Source of the DNA: Novosphingobium sp. B 225
GTDB lineage: Bacteria > Pseudomonadota > Alphaproteobacteria > Sphingomonadales > Sphingomonadaceae
NCBI RefSeq assembly: GCF_002198665.1
Contig: NZ_MWLM01000062.1
Coordinates: 172,792-236,791 of the forward strand
Direction of reading: 5' to 3'
Length of the DNA stretch: 64,000 bases
Each line of letters opens with the position of its first letter. Position 1 is the first letter of the stretch. The translations under genes were made by a program, and so were the position numbers. Below the pieces are notes generated by a model. The model worked only from the letters and a program-made list of their open reading frames with translations, made no database searches and was not told the origin of the DNA. Shown here one piece after another: positions 46,323-55,814 of the stretch.

Positions 46323-47246
46323 TCAGCCGCCCAGCCTGGCGCGCAGGTTGCGCGGGTCGCGCCAGCCTTCGAGCCGCTTGACCAGATCGGCGTCCTGTTC
46401 GGGCAATTGCACCTCGATCGTGATCAGCTGGTCGCCGCGGGTACCGTCCTTGCGGGAAAAGCCCTTGTCCTTGAGTCGCAATGTCTTGCCCGAACTGGTG
46501 CCGGGGGCCACGGTCAGCATCACGGCTCCTTCGGCGGTGGGAACCCGGACTTTGGCGCCGTTCACCGCCTCATCCAGGCTGATCGGCAGATCGAGCCGCA
46601 GGTTGTCGCCATCGCGCTTGAAAAAGGGGTGGGGCTGGAGGTGGATCGTGACAATCGCATCGCCCGCCCCGCCCGGGCCAACCTCACCTTTGCCAGTAAG
46701 GCGCATCTGGGTGCCGTCCTCGACCCCGGCGGGCAGTTTCAGGTCAATCGTCTTGCCATCGGCGAGCGTGATCCGCTGGGTTGCGCGCATAGCGGCGTCC
46801 GACAGCGATACGCCCAGCTTGTAGGCCACATTGGCCCCCTTGGGCGCGGCGCGGCGCTGACCGCCGCCCATGCCTCCACGCCCGCCGAACAACCCTTCGA
46901 AGATATCGCCAAGATCGATTCCCTCGGCTCCGCCGCCGCCGCCAAAGCCTTCGAACCCGTCGGCGCGGAAGCCCCGTTGGCCGCCGCCCGGACCGCCGCC
47001 GCCAAACCCGAAGCCCATGCTGGGGTTGCCATCGATATCGATCTCGCCGCGATCGAAGCGGGCGCGCTTGTCCTTGTCTGACAACAGGTCATAGGCGCGG
47101 GTTACTTCGGAAAAGCGTTCCGCGGCCTTGGGATTGTCCTGGTTGCGGTCCGGATGAAGCTCTTTCGCCAGCTTGCGATAGGCGGACTTGATGTCCTTCT
47201 CGCTCGCGCCGCGGGCCACGCCCAGGATCGAATAGGGATCTGCCAT
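46323..47246 (-). CDS. DnaJ-family co-chaperone (CbpA type)
   Basis: J-domain protein of 307 residues. The N-terminal J domain has DPYSILGVARGASEKDIKSAYRKLAKELHPDRN with the HPD motif at residues 33-35. A Gly/Phe-rich linker spans about 70-125. There is no zinc-finger domain, and the C-terminal substrate-binding domain follows (LKLPAGVEDGTQMRLTGKGE, DAIVTIHLQPHPFFKRDGDNL). It should stimulate DnaK. ATG at 47246 is divergent from pdxH, with the promoter region of about 100 bases between. Confidence 0.92.
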   Translation of the reverse strand: MADPYSILGVARGASEKDIKSAYRKLAKELHPDRNQDNPKAAERFSEVTRAYDLLSDKDKRARFDRGEIDIDGNPSMGFGFGGGGPGGGQRGFRADGFEGFGGGGGAEGIDLGDIFEGLFGGRGGMGGGQRRAAPKGANVAYKLGVSLSDAAMRATQRITLADGKTIDLKLPAGVEDGTQMRLTGKGEVGPGGAGDAIVTIHLQPHPFFKRDGDNLRLDLPISLDEAVNGAKVRVPTAEGAVMLTVAPGTSSGKTLRLKDKGFSRKDGTRGDQLITIEVQLPEQDADLVKRLEGWRDPRNLRARLGG

Positions 47247-47347
47247 CCTTGCTAGCTAGGTGCGATGAAGCGTTTGGGCAAGGAGTAGGGTGGTTTTGCG
47301 AATCGCTATCGCTTCCTTCGCAGCCGCAGCAGGCCTATAGCCCCTGC

Positions 47348-47977
47348 ATGGATGAGACCCAGGCCATCAATGCCATCCCCGATGCCGCGCCGTTCGCGCT
47401 GTTCGATGAATGGTTTGCCGAGGCGCGAAAGGCTGAGCCCAGCGATGCCGATGCGGTCGCCCTGGCCACGGCAACGCGGGATGCGATGCCATCGGTACGG
47501 ATGGTCCTGATGAAGGATCACGGCGCAGACCTGTTGGGGCCGCAGGGCGGATTTGTGTTCTATACCAATTGCCACAGCCGCAAAGGCGCAGAACTGCTCG
47601 ACAATCCGCAGGCGGCGATGCTGTTCCATTGGAAATCGCTGCGTCGCCAGATCCGGATCGAAGGGACCATTACGCAAGTGCCGGACGCAATGGCTGATGC
47701 CTATTTCGCCAGCCGCGGCCGCGATTCGCAGCTGGGTGCCCATGCCAGCGATCAATCGGCTCCGCTCGATTCGCGTGGGACCTTCATCGCCCGAATCGCC
47801 AAGGTTACGGCCCGGCACCTGGTGGGCAAAGTGCCGCGCCCGCCGCACTGGACCGGGTTCTGCCTCACCCCCAGCGCTTTCGAGTTCTGGCTTGACCGCC
47901 CTTTCCGTCTTCACGAACGCCGCCGGTTTGAACGGTTGCCGGACGGGGGCTGGACCAGCAGACTGTTATATCCATGA
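47348..47977 (+). CDS. pdxH: Pyridoxamine 5'-phosphate oxidase
   Basis: FMN enzyme of 209 residues that makes pyridoxal phosphate from pyridoxine or pyridoxamine phosphate. Motifs: DAMPSVRMVLMKDH near 49, FVFYTNCHSRKGAELLDNPQAAMLFHWKSLRRQIRIEG (FMN-binding core, residues about 70-107, with the conserved SRKG and RQIR), ASDQSAPL near 133, and the C-terminal RPFRLHERRRFER. ATG at 47348 is used because the frame upstream is not family-like. It overlaps the CDF transporter gene by four bases. Confidence 0.93.
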   Translation: MDETQAINAIPDAAPFALFDEWFAEARKAEPSDADAVALATATRDAMPSVRMVLMKDHGADLLGPQGGFVFYTNCHSRKGAELLDNPQAAMLFHWKSLRRQIRIEGTITQVPDAMADAYFASRGRDSQLGAHASDQSAPLDSRGTFIARIAKVTARHLVGKVPRPPHWTGFCLTPSAFEFWLDRPFRLHERRRFERLPDGGWTSRLLYP

Positions 47978-48918
47978 GCGACAACAATTCCCTCAACCGC
48001 AGCGCCGCCTTTGCCTCGATCGCGGTGGCCTTGTTGCTGGTCGGCCTCAAGGCCTGGGCCGCGCTGTCGACCGGCTCGACTGCAATGCTCGGCAGTCTGG
48101 CCGATACATTGCTCGATCTGGTGGCGTCGATGGCGACGCTGGCGGGGGTATGGGTTGCGGCTCAGCCGGACGATCACAACCACCGCTTTGGCCATGGCAA
48201 AGCCGAAGCCCTGGCGGCGATGTTTCAAGTCGTGCTGATTTCGATTTCGGCGCTCAGCCTGGCCTTGCGCGCGGTGCAGCAATGGTTTGCCGGATCGCGG
48301 CCGGAAGGTGCGGAAGGCGGGATTCTGGTTTCCGCGATTGCGATGGCCGCAACCATCCTGCTGCTGCTGTGGCAGCGCCATGTGATCCGCAAGACCGGCA
48401 GCCTGGCGATCAGTACTGATAATGTGCACTACAAGTCGGACCTGTTTCTCAATCTGGCGGTGATCGCCGCGCTCGCGCTTGATCAGTACGCGGGAATTCG
48501 CGGGGCGGATTCGCTGTTCGGGCTGATCATCGCGCTGTGGCTTGGCTGGGGCGCATGGGGTGCCTCGCAGGAAGCGATCGAACAGTTGATGGACCGCGAA
48601 TGGCCCAATGAAAAGCGGGACCGCTTTCTGGAAGTGGTGGCGCGCCATCCGGAACTGCGCGGACTGCACGATTTGCGCACGCGCACGTCAGGCAATCGCG
48701 ATTTCGTGCAGTTCCACGTTGCGGTCGATCCCGGCATGACCGTGCGCGACGCGCATGATGTGATGGACGAGATCGAGGCCAAGCTGATGAAGGAGTTCCC
48801 GGGGATCGAAATTCTGATTCACCCGGACCCCGAAGGCCATGTCGATCCCACTGATCTGTCGAGCGAGGATCTGCTAGCGGGCCTGGCCGATGAACGGGCC
48901 AGCGATGCTTCCGCGTAA
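47974..48918 (+). CDS. Cation diffusion facilitator (FieF-like) transporter
   Basis: Metal/proton antiporter of 314 residues exporting divalent cations such as zinc, iron or cadmium. Six hydrophobic segments are followed by a cytoplasmic ferredoxin-like domain. Metal-binding residues appear in ADTLLDLVASM (TM2, D-x3-D), DHNHRFGHGKAEALAAMF and STDNVHYKSDLFLN (TM5, HxxxD), the DDHD set of FieF-type members. The C-terminal domain has DFVQFHVAVDPGMTVRDAHDVMDEIEAKL. Specificity cannot be fixed from sequence. It ends just before the convergent serine hydrolase gene. Confidence 0.9.
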   Translation: MSDNNSLNRSAAFASIAVALLLVGLKAWAALSTGSTAMLGSLADTLLDLVASMATLAGVWVAAQPDDHNHRFGHGKAEALAAMFQVVLISISALSLALRAVQQWFAGSRPEGAEGGILVSAIAMAATILLLLWQRHVIRKTGSLAISTDNVHYKSDLFLNLAVIAALALDQYAGIRGADSLFGLIIALWLGWGAWGASQEAIEQLMDREWPNEKRDRFLEVVARHPELRGLHDLRTRTSGNRDFVQFHVAVDPGMTVRDAHDVMDEIEAKLMKEFPGIEILIHPDPEGHVDPTDLSSEDLLAGLADERASDASA

Positions 48919-48930
48919 GCGAAGCAGGCC

Positions 48931-50061
48931 CTAGTCGCGAATATACAGCCGGGCGATCCGCCCCATTGCGCGGCGCACCGGGTCATGCTTGCCCTCGTCG
49001 GTCTTGCCCAGGCGAACGATTGTCAGGCCCTGCGATGGCACAATCAGCACGAACTGGCCCAGGTGTCCGTTCATTGAAAAGGCGCTGCCCGGCAGACCCG
49101 GCCACATCGCCTCGCCCCCGTCCACCGGTCGGCGGTTGAGCCACAGCTGGGCGCCATAACCCGGGTTGCGGGGCCCTGGCCCGGTCATGAATTCGATCCA
49201 GCCAGACGGAACCAGCTGTGCGCCCTTGACCGCGCCCTTGTTGCGCAGGAATTCCCCGAACCGGGCCCAATCGCGTGCGCTGGCGTGGATCAGGCTGCCC
49301 CCGATCAGGGTTCCGGCGGCGTCATACTCGGGCAGTACGCTTTTCATGCCCAGTGGTTCAAACAGCCGGTTGCGCAAGTAATCGCTCACCAGGCGCCGAC
49401 GCTCGGCCGGATCACTGGTGGCGCTGAGCGAGCGGGCGGCCAGATCGGCCAGGATCACCGTGGTCGCGCTGGAATATTCCCACTTTTTGCCGGGCTCCGC
49501 CTCAAGCGGCTGGGCCTCGGCATAGGCGGCCATATTGTCACGCCCGTCGAGGAACAGCATTCGCGCGGTGTCGGTCAGATAGATCGGCCCCTCGGCCTCG
49601 GTGTGCTGCAGGCCGGAACGCATTTGCAGCAGCTGGCGCAAGGTGATCTCCCCGCGCGGATCGCCGGGGCGCTGCCAGGCCGGGATCGGCACGCTTTCAT
49701 CCAGCCGCAGCCGTCCGTCGCTGACCAGCTGGCCGATCATCACTCCGGTTACCGTCTTGGCCATCGACCATGAAACGAACCGCGTGTTTTCATGGTACGG
49801 CGCGGCATAGCGTTCCGCCACGATCCGGCCGTCCTTCAGCACCACCACCGCGCGGGTTTCCGCCGTTTCGGCCCGGCTGAACAAGTCATCCACCGCCCGC
49901 GCCAGTGCCTCACGGTCCACGCCGGGTTTGTCGTTCACCGCCTTGACTGCCTCGGCAGACAGCGGGACAGGGGCCGCGTTGTGCGATGAACAGCCGATCA
50001 GGGCTGGCAGCAGCAGCGCGGGCAGGATAAGGGACAGGCGGCGCGTAACCATGGCGCGCAT
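48931..50061 (-). CDS. Serine hydrolase lipoprotein (class C beta-lactamase-like)
   Basis: Lipoprotein of 376 residues with signal peptide and lipobox LIGC (Cys near 24). The beta-lactamase fold has the SxxK motif SWSMAKT near 98, YSS near 197 in place of the usual YxN, and HLGQF near the end as the KTG-like strand. Relatives are esterases, 6-aminohexanoate dimer hydrolases or penicillin-binding proteins rather than true resistance enzymes, and nothing here indicates a specific substrate. ATG at 50061 is used; GTG 50064 and ATG 50052 are near alternatives. Divergent from a small membrane protein gene. Confidence 0.85.
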   Translation of the reverse strand: MRAMVTRRLSLILPALLLPALIGCSSHNAAPVPLSAEAVKAVNDKPGVDREALARAVDDLFSRAETAETRAVVVLKDGRIVAERYAAPYHENTRFVSWSMAKTVTGVMIGQLVSDGRLRLDESVPIPAWQRPGDPRGEITLRQLLQMRSGLQHTEAEGPIYLTDTARMLFLDGRDNMAAYAEAQPLEAEPGKKWEYSSATTVILADLAARSLSATSDPAERRRLVSDYLRNRLFEPLGMKSVLPEYDAAGTLIGGSLIHASARDWARFGEFLRNKGAVKGAQLVPSGWIEFMTGPGPRNPGYGAQLWLNRRPVDGGEAMWPGLPGSAFSMNGHLGQFVLIVPSQGLTIVRLGKTDEGKHDPVRRAMGRIARLYIRD

Positions 50062-50082
50062 CACTTGCCCAAAGGCTGGCGG

Positions 50083-50430
50083 ATGGCAATGGCAAACCCA
50101 ACCCGACCCGCGCCCCGGCGGCGCACGATCAAGGTAATGGCCGTGGTCGGCCTGGTGCTGTTGCTTGCGCTGGCGTGGTTCTGGCAGCCGCTGGGCGGCT
50201 ATGCCCGGATCGGCGCGGCCTATGGCGCACGAGTTGCCTGTTCGTGCCGGTTCGAAGGCGGGCGCGGGCTGGATGATTGCCGCAAGGATTTCGAACCCGG
50301 CATGGAAGCGATCATGCTGAGTGAGGACGCCAAAGCCAAGAGCGTCACCGCCCGGTTCCCGTTGCTGGCCAGCGAAACGGCAGTCTACCGCGAAGGGGAA
50401 GGGTGCCGACTGGAACCCTGGAGTGGATAA
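50083..50430 (+). CDS. Small membrane-anchored hypothetical protein with cysteine pair
   Basis: Protein of 115 residues with a basic start (RPAPRRRTIK), one hydrophobic anchor at about residues 19-35 (VMAVVGLVLLLALAWFW), and an exported domain with four cysteines (VACSCRFEGGRGLDDCRKDF and GEGCRLEPW) that may form disulfides. No family is recognised. It is divergent from the serine hydrolase with only about 20 bases between starts; homologous pairs of this kind may act together, but that is inference. ATG at 50089 is an alternative start. Confidence 0.7.
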   Translation: MAMANPTRPAPRRRTIKVMAVVGLVLLLALAWFWQPLGGYARIGAAYGARVACSCRFEGGRGLDDCRKDFEPGMEAIMLSEDAKAKSVTARFPLLASETAVYREGEGCRLEPWSG

Positions 50431-50540
50431 TGCCGGGGCAGTTTACAGGCAATTGAACATTTTGCTCTATTGGGCGTTTCCTTGATGGAGCCCAGGCGGC
50501 CCCAGCAACCAAATCAGACTTGAAAGCGTTCCTGATCCCG

Positions 50541-51584
50541 ATGACCACTTCCCAGATCTTTCCGGTGGTGCTGTGCGGCGGTAGCGGCACGCGGCTTTGG
50601 CCGCGCAGCCGGGCGACCAGACCCAAGCCGTTCTTGCCGCTGGTGGGCGATACCACGCTGTTCGAAGCGACGCTTGCCCGGTGCGATCGTTCGGCGGGAT
50701 TCGCCGCCCCGGTGGTGGTCACCGGCGCGGCCCATGTTGACCATATCGAGGCACAGCTGGCCGATCCCGCAGGGTCGCAGGTGATCGTCGAGCCCAGCGC
50801 ACGCAACACCGCAGCCGCGATTGCCCTGGCCGCGCTGCGCCTGCCTGCCGATGCGGTAATGCTGGTCTGCCCGAGCGATCACCACATCGCCGATACCGCT
50901 GCCTTCCGCCGCGCGGCGCTGGCTGCGGCCGGGCTGGCCGCGCAAGGCTGGCTGGTTTCGATCGGGATTGAGGCCAAATCGCCCGAAACCGGGTTTGGCT
51001 ATCTGCAACGCGGCGAAGCGATTGATGCGTTGGGCTTTCGCACGGCGCGCTTTGTGGAAAAGCCAGATCTTGAGCGGGCAAAGCAATTCGTCGCGTCGGG
51101 AGACTATGCCTGGAACGGCGGCATTTTTGCTTTTGGGGTCGCAACCTTTCTGCGGGAACTGGCGGCCCATGCCCCGGCGATTCTGGCCGCAGCCCGCGCG
51201 GCAGTGGCGGCGGGACGGAGCGAAGGCCATTTGTTCTTTCCGGATGCAGAGCAATTCGCGCAGGCCCCTTCGATCTCGGTAGACTATGCGGTGATGGAGC
51301 CGACCGGGCACAAGGCGATGGTCCCGGCGGATATGGGCTGGTCGGATATTGGCAGCTGGGATGCGCTGCACAGCGCGCTCGATTGCGATGCGGCAGGCAA
51401 TGCGCACAAGGGCCGTGCCGAACTGGTCGATTGCCGCAATGTCCTGGTCGATAGTGACGGCCCCCGCGTTTCGGTGATCGGGCTGGACGACGTGGTGATC
51501 GTGGTCGATGGCGATGAAGTGCTGGTTACCACCCATGCCGGAGCGCAAAAGGTCGGAAAACTGCACGGTGCGGCCAACCAGTGA
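50541..51584 (+). CDS. manC: Mannose-1-phosphate guanylyltransferase
   Basis: Makes GDP-mannose from mannose 1-phosphate and GTP, a precursor for surface polysaccharides and glycans. The protein has 347 residues: nucleotidyltransferase pyrophosphorylase signature FPVVLCGGSGTRLWPRSR at residues 8-25 with RPKPFLPLV, then EPSARNTAAAIALAAL near 85, CPSDHHIAD near 111, and FVEKPDLE near 164. It lacks the C-terminal phosphomannose isomerase domain of bifunctional enzymes; that activity is supplied by the next gene, whose GTG start overlaps its stop codon. Confidence 0.9.
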   Translation: MTTSQIFPVVLCGGSGTRLWPRSRATRPKPFLPLVGDTTLFEATLARCDRSAGFAAPVVVTGAAHVDHIEAQLADPAGSQVIVEPSARNTAAAIALAALRLPADAVMLVCPSDHHIADTAAFRRAALAAAGLAAQGWLVSIGIEAKSPETGFGYLQRGEAIDALGFRTARFVEKPDLERAKQFVASGDYAWNGGIFAFGVATFLRELAAHAPAILAAARAAVAAGRSEGHLFFPDAEQFAQAPSISVDYAVMEPTGHKAMVPADMGWSDIGSWDALHSALDCDAAGNAHKGRAELVDCRNVLVDSDGPRVSVIGLDDVVIVVDGDEVLVTTHAGAQKVGKLHGAANQ

Positions 51585-52372
51585 TCGCGCGGCTGCCCAC
51601 ACGGATGGTTGAACGGCCATGGGGGCGCATCAGCTTGCCCGCGCCGTTCACCGCGCCAGCCGGGCAGCGGATCGGCGAGGTCTGGTTTGAACCGCCCGCA
51701 GTTCTGGACGGGCTGCTGGTCAAATATATCTTCACCAGTGAAGCCCTGTCGGTTCAGGTCCACCCCAGCGATGCCCAGGCCCCTGCGGGACAACGCGGCA
51801 AAGAGGAATGCTGGCTGGTGTTGAGCGCTGAGCCGGATGCGCGGCTGGGGATCGGGTTCGATCACACCGTTTCCGCCGAAGCAATGCGCGCCGCCGCGCT
51901 CGATGGCAGTATCGAACAGCTGCTTGCCTGGCATTCAGTCGAGCCGGGCGATTTCTTCTACATTCCGGCCGGAACGGTCCATGCGATCGGTGCCGGGATC
52001 ACGCTGATCGAGGTTCAGCAGAACAGCGACATCACCTACCGCCTTTATGATTATGGCCGCCCGCGCGAACTGCACCTTGATGCCGGGATCGCGGTGGCGC
52101 GCGGCGAAGCCTATCCGCAGGCACTGCATCAGGGCGTCCCGGCGCGTGGCTCGGTCCAGTTGGTCGAAGGGCCGAAGTTCCGGCTCGATCGGCTGGACGG
52201 CGCCCCCGATGCACAGACCCGCGCCCGCTATGCCGGACCGGTGCTGGTGATCCCCGTCAATGGCCAGGCCGTGATCGCCGGGGAAACGATTGCGGCCGGA
52301 CAGACCGGTGTCGCCGTTTCGCTGGATAAGGTCGAACTGACCGGCCTCAACCTGATCGCGCAGCCCTGTTAG
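51581..52372 (+). CDS. manA: Class I mannose-6-phosphate isomerase
   Basis: Zinc enzyme of 263 residues interconverting fructose 6-phosphate and mannose 6-phosphate. Metal-binding features are visible: [12 protein letters not shown] near residue 55 (QVHP), KEECWLVL near 75, [18 protein letters not shown] near 125 (GTVHA), and [12 protein letters not shown]. It is shorter than E. coli ManA because it lacks the helical domain. With manC it provides two steps to GDP-mannose; the phosphomannomutase in between is not in this window. It ends overlapping the mnmA stop region on the other strand. Confidence 0.88.
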   Translation: MIARLPTRMVERPWGRISLPAPFTAPAGQRIGEVWFEPPAVLDGLLVKYIFTSEALSVQVHPSDAQAPAGQRGKEECWLVLSAEPDARLGIGFDHTVSAEAMRAAALDGSIEQLLAWHSVEPGDFFYIPAGTVHAIGAGITLIEVQQNSDITYRLYDYGRPRELHLDAGIAVARGEAYPQALHQGVPARGSVQLVEGPKFRLDRLDGAPDAQTRARYAGPVLVIPVNGQAVIAGETIAAGQTGVAVSLDKVELTGLNLIAQPC

Positions 52373-53511
52373 ATACTGGCCGTTTCCTCGATCCAGCCCC
52401 CGCCGACAACCCGTTCACCCGCATAGAGCACTGCCGCCTGCCCCGGTGCGACGCCGTATTCGGGCTGTTCGAAGCGGATCGTGCAATCAGCCCCATCGCC
52501 CAGCTGGCCCTCCAGCCTGACTGGCACAGGCTTTGCCAGCGAACGGACCTTGGCCAGCAAAGGGACATCCGGCAGGGAGCCGATCCGGTTGGTTTCGCTT
52601 AGCCGGGCCGCGCCGACTGCCAGCAGGTGACGCGGACCAACCCGCACCTGACGGGCGGCGGCATCGATCCCGGTGACATAGAGCGGTTCGGCCTGCCCAC
52701 CGATCTCCAACCCGCGGCGCTGGCCGACAGTGAAGTGGATGATGCCCTTGTGGGTGCCCAGCACCGCGCCGCTGGTTGCATGGACGATCTCTCCGCCCAG
52801 CTCGGCCTCGGGCCGCACGGCGCGGACAACTTTGGCATAGTCGCCATCGGGGACGAAACAGATGTCCTGGCTGTCCGGCTTGGCGGCCACCCGCAATCCT
52901 TCGGCCTCGGCGATCCGGCGCACCTCGCTTTTGGGCAGGCCGCCCAGCGGGAAGCGCAGGAAATCGAGCTGGGCCTGGGTGGTCGCGAAAAGGAAATAGG
53001 ACTGATCGCGCGCCGGATCGAGCGCGCGGTGCAGTTCTGCCCCGCTTGTCCCCATTTCACGCCGGACATAGTGCCCGGTTGCCAGACAGTCCGCGCCCAG
53101 TTCGCGTGCCATGGCGAACAGGTCGGTAAATTTGGGCCCCATGTTGCAGCGGATGCAGGGGATCGGGGTGCGCCCGCTTAGGTATTCATCGGCAAAGCGC
53201 TCAACCACGTCCTCGCGGAACTGGCTTGCGTGATCGATCACGTGGTGGACGATCCCCAGCCGGTCCGCCACAGCCCGGGCATCGCGGATATCGTCGCCCG
53301 CGCAGCAGGCACCCTTGCGGGAACCAGCCGGGCCCGAATCATACAGCTGAAGAGTCACGCCGATCACTTCGGCCCCGCTGCGCGCCGCCAGCGCGGCCAC
53401 TACCGAACTGTCGACTCCGCCCGACATCGCGACAACGATCCGCTTGCCGTGCAGCGGCGCATCCAGCTGAAACAGCGCGGCAGCGTCGGGAATAAGGGTC
53501 TGTTCGGTCAT
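52369..53511 (-). CDS. mnmA: tRNA-specific 2-thiouridylase
   Basis: Thiolates U34 of tRNAs for Lys, Glu and Gln. The protein has 380 residues: PP-loop [16 protein letters not shown] near 28, catalytic cysteine in TPIPCIRCN near 120, second cysteine in [15 protein letters not shown] near 215, and the C-terminal barrel with [17 protein letters not shown] at 53511 is used, one codon inside a GTG. It is convergent with manA (four-base overlap) and divergent from the small gene before sciP. Confidence 0.94.
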   Translation of the reverse strand: MTEQTLIPDAAALFQLDAPLHGKRIVVAMSGGVDSSVVAALAARSGAEVIGVTLQLYDSGPAGSRKGACCAGDDIRDARAVADRLGIVHHVIDHASQFREDVVERFADEYLSGRTPIPCIRCNMGPKFTDLFAMARELGADCLATGHYVRREMGTSGAELHRALDPARDQSYFLFATTQAQLDFLRFPLGGLPKSEVRRIAEAEGLRVAAKPDSQDICFVPDGDYAKVVRAVRPEAELGGEIVHATSGAVLGTHKGIIHFTVGQRRGLEIGGQAEPLYVTGIDAAARQVRVGPRHLLAVGAARLSETNRIGSLPDVPLLAKVRSLAKPVPVRLEGQLGDGADCTIRFEQPEYGVAPGQAAVLYAGERVVGGGWIEETASI

Positions 53512-53626
53512 CACGGGCGGCCCTTACACCCCCCAGGGCGGGCGCGGCAATTCATTAGGCAATGTCAACGCGAGGTAAAGGCGGGCTTTACCCGATCTTG
53601 AGAAGGTGTGGGTTACAAGCACGCCT

Positions 53627-53950
53627 ATGGAGATCGCAAGTGACCTCATGGCCAGCCTTCGGGACCGGCTCGAACCAGCCCGCAAACCCAGTGTTGCGGC
53701 GGCGTTCGACTGGTCCGGACTGCATGCACGACTCGTGGCGGCACACGCCGCACGCGGAGTCATGCCGGTGAACGGCGGGGCAGGGGTGTTGCTGTCGGGC
53801 TCCTTCACGGACTGGTCCAGGGTCGCGGATCTGTCCGGGGGAAATGCCTCACACGGCGTTAACCCTATGACTTCAGCAGATGGAAAAATCCCCGCGGGCA
53901 TAGCACACGGCAGCGCCGGTCAACCCGTTGCCGGCGGTCGAGGACAATGA
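53627..53950 (+). CDS. Small hypothetical protein coupled to sciP
   Basis: Protein of 107 residues without a known domain. The first half is helical (MEIASDLMASLRDRLEPARK and FDWSGLHARLVAAHAARG); the second half is Gly/Ser/Ala-rich (GGAGVLLSGSFTDWSRVADLSGG) and may be flexible. Its stop overlaps the sciP start by four bases (ATGA), which is the best evidence that it is a real gene. There is no clear Shine-Dalgarno before ATG 53627. Function cannot be inferred. Confidence 0.6.
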   Translation: MEIASDLMASLRDRLEPARKPSVAAAFDWSGLHARLVAAHAARGVMPVNGGAGVLLSGSFTDWSRVADLSGGNASHGVNPMTSADGKIPAGIAHGSAGQPVAGGRGQ

Positions 53951-54249
53951 TGATCGAGAACCAGAAAATTCGACCCGCGATGGTAATCGGCCCGCTTGGC
54001 GAGCCGCTCACGCTTGATTCGCTGCCCGCGCCCAGCACCACTCGCTGGGTCGTGCGCCGCAAGGCGGAAGTGGTGGCGGCGGTCAATGGCGGCCTTCTGA
54101 CCATCGACGAAGTCTGCGAGCGGTACAGCCTGACGCTGGAAGAATTCGCCAGCTGGCAGCGCGCGGTTGACCGTTCCGGCATGCAGGGATTGCGCGTGAC
54201 GCGGATCCAGCATTACCGCGATCTATACGAGCGGCAGCTCAAATACTGA
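53947..54249 (+). CDS. sciP: CtrA inhibitor SciP (DUF1153)
   Basis: Small HTH protein of 100 residues, SciP in Caulobacter, which binds CtrA-activated promoters and blocks RNA polymerase recruitment during the cell cycle. The sequence reads RPAMVIGPLGEPLTLDSLP, then TTRWVVRRKAEVVAAVNGGLLTIDEVCERYSLTLEEFASWQRAVDRSG (HTH, residues 36-83) and TRIQHYRDLY, all diagnostic. A second ATG three bases downstream could also be used. GAGGAC precedes the start. A strong terminator follows. Confidence 0.94.
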   Translation: MMIENQKIRPAMVIGPLGEPLTLDSLPAPSTTRWVVRRKAEVVAAVNGGLLTIDEVCERYSLTLEEFASWQRAVDRSGMQGLRVTRIQHYRDLYERQLKY

Positions 54250-54272
54250 GCCAAGCGTAGCTTTTTCAGCAA

Positions 54273-54299
54273 GGCCCGGCCCTAAAAGGCCGGGTTTTT
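54273..54299 (+). terminator. Rho-independent terminator of sciP
   Basis: Stem CCCGGCC (54275-54281) / GGCCGGG (54288-54294), six-base loop, followed by TTTTT. The remaining 270 bases to the efflux genes show no gene; TTGCGG-N17-TAATAC near 54491-54519 is a weak promoter candidate. Confidence 0.9.
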
Positions 54300-54571
54300 G
54301 CGTTTTGGCGCCGGTCCTGTTTGGGGGCAATACTTGACGATTAGGATCAATCTGTGCCCGCCGCGCCACAGTTGAGTGCCGTTTGCCGAAGCACATCAGC
54401 ACTTTGCCGAGCTTTGCGTTGCGCCGCCGCGCGCACGCGCCTATTCGCCGGGCTCACATGCGCGATCCGTGCCGCCCTTCGCTGGGACTTGCGGTAAGTG
54501 ATTTAGCATAGTAATACAGTGCCGACCGCGCTTGTGACCAGTCCCGATCGTACGGGTGGTCAAGCCGGGGC

Positions 54572-55789
54572 ATGACAAAGGCGACGCCGGCAATGAACTA
54601 TGATTCGCGGATCGAAACGCAGGCCGATGGCGAACCGGCTGACCTGGCGGCGATCAATCCCCTGCTTGAGCCGGATGAAGAAGACCGCGCGTCGCGCAAG
54701 CGGCTGTGGATCATCGCCGCCGTAGTGCTGGTCGTGATGATCGCGATCTACTGGATGAGCCACCGCGGAGCGGCCGATACCGATGCCGCGAAGAAGAACC
54801 AGGTGCCGCTGGTCAGCGTGATCAGCCCCGGCAGTGCAACGATCGAAGGACAGATCAACGCCAGCGGCTCGCTCGCCGCGCGGCGCGAACTGCCGGTTGG
54901 CGTGCCGGGTGAGGGCGGCCAGGTGGTGTCGGTGCTGGTCGAACCGGGCCAATGGGTCGGCGCGGGCCAGGTGCTCGCGGTGATCGACCGTTCGGTCCAG
55001 GTCCAGCAGCAGGCCAGCCAGGCCGCGCAGATCCAGGTGACCCGCGCCAATGCCGATCTGGCCCAGGCCAATCTCGACCGCGCGCTGCGGCTGGTGGAAA
55101 AAGGCTTTGTTTCAAAGGCCGATATCGATCGCCTGCGCGCCACCCGTGATGCTGCCGCTGCCCAGGTCAGGGTGGCGGGCGCACAGCTGGGCGTGCTGCA
55201 GGCACAGACCCGGCGGCTCAGCGTGGTTGCGCCCTCGGCCGGACTGGTGCTCGAACGCAGGATCGAACCCGGTCAGGTGGTCAGCGCAGGCTCTGGCGTG
55301 TTGTTCCGTCTGGCCAAGGGCGGGGAAATGGAAATGAAGGCCCTGCTGGGCGAGGTTGATCTGGCCAAGGTCAGCCAGGGCGTCAGCGCGTCGGTCACGC
55401 CGGTTGGCGGTACCACCAGCCATGCCGGGCAGGTCTGGCAGGTTTCGCCCGTGGTCGATCCCGCCACCCGCCAGGGCACGGCGCGGATCGCGCTGCCCTA
55501 TGCTGCCGATCTCCGGCCCGGCGGGTTCGCCAATGCGGTAATCAAGGCGGGTACTGTGGTCGCCCCGATGCTGCCCGACAGCGCTGTGCTGTCTGACGCC
55601 AAGGGCAGCTATGTCTATGTGATCGGGGCGGACAACAAGGTCCAGCGCCGCGACATCGTGACCGGGATGATCACTGACAAGGGCACCGCGATTGTCGGCG
55701 GGCTGAACGGGAATGAGAAGATCGTCGCCCGTTCCGGTGCCTTCCTGGCTCCGGGCCAGGAAGTGAAGACCCAGGCAGTGGCCAAGTGA
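54572..55789 (+). CDS. RND efflux periplasmic adaptor (membrane fusion protein)
   Basis: Adaptor of 405 residues linking an RND pump to an outer-membrane channel. A single membrane anchor lies at about residues 46-62 (LWIIAAVVLVVMIAIYW) after an acidic cytoplasmic tail. The biotinyl-lipoyl-like half domains are PGEGGQVVSVLVEPGQWVGAGQVLAVID near 112 and VVAPSAGLVLERRIEPGQVVSAGSGVLF near 217, separated by an Ala/Gln-rich coiled-coil hairpin. Start at 54572 is chosen; ATG at 54593 is also possible. The pump gene follows after 25 bases. Confidence 0.9.
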   Translation: MTKATPAMNYDSRIETQADGEPADLAAINPLLEPDEEDRASRKRLWIIAAVVLVVMIAIYWMSHRGAADTDAAKKNQVPLVSVISPGSATIEGQINASGSLAARRELPVGVPGEGGQVVSVLVEPGQWVGAGQVLAVIDRSVQVQQQASQAAQIQVTRANADLAQANLDRALRLVEKGFVSKADIDRLRATRDAAAAQVRVAGAQLGVLQAQTRRLSVVAPSAGLVLERRIEPGQVVSAGSGVLFRLAKGGEMEMKALLGEVDLAKVSQGVSASVTPVGGTTSHAGQVWQVSPVVDPATRQGTARIALPYAADLRPGGFANAVIKAGTVVAPMLPDSAVLSDAKGSYVYVIGADNKVQRRDIVTGMITDKGTAIVGGLNGNEKIVARSGAFLAPGQEVKTQAVAK

Positions 55790-55814
55790 ACAGCCTCCAA
55801 GGCGGAGCTCCGCG

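Noticed and set aside
48931-50061. Antibiotic-resistance beta-lactamase
   Set aside because: The fold is class C-like but the lipoprotein anchor and YSS in place of YxN fit general serine hydrolases better.
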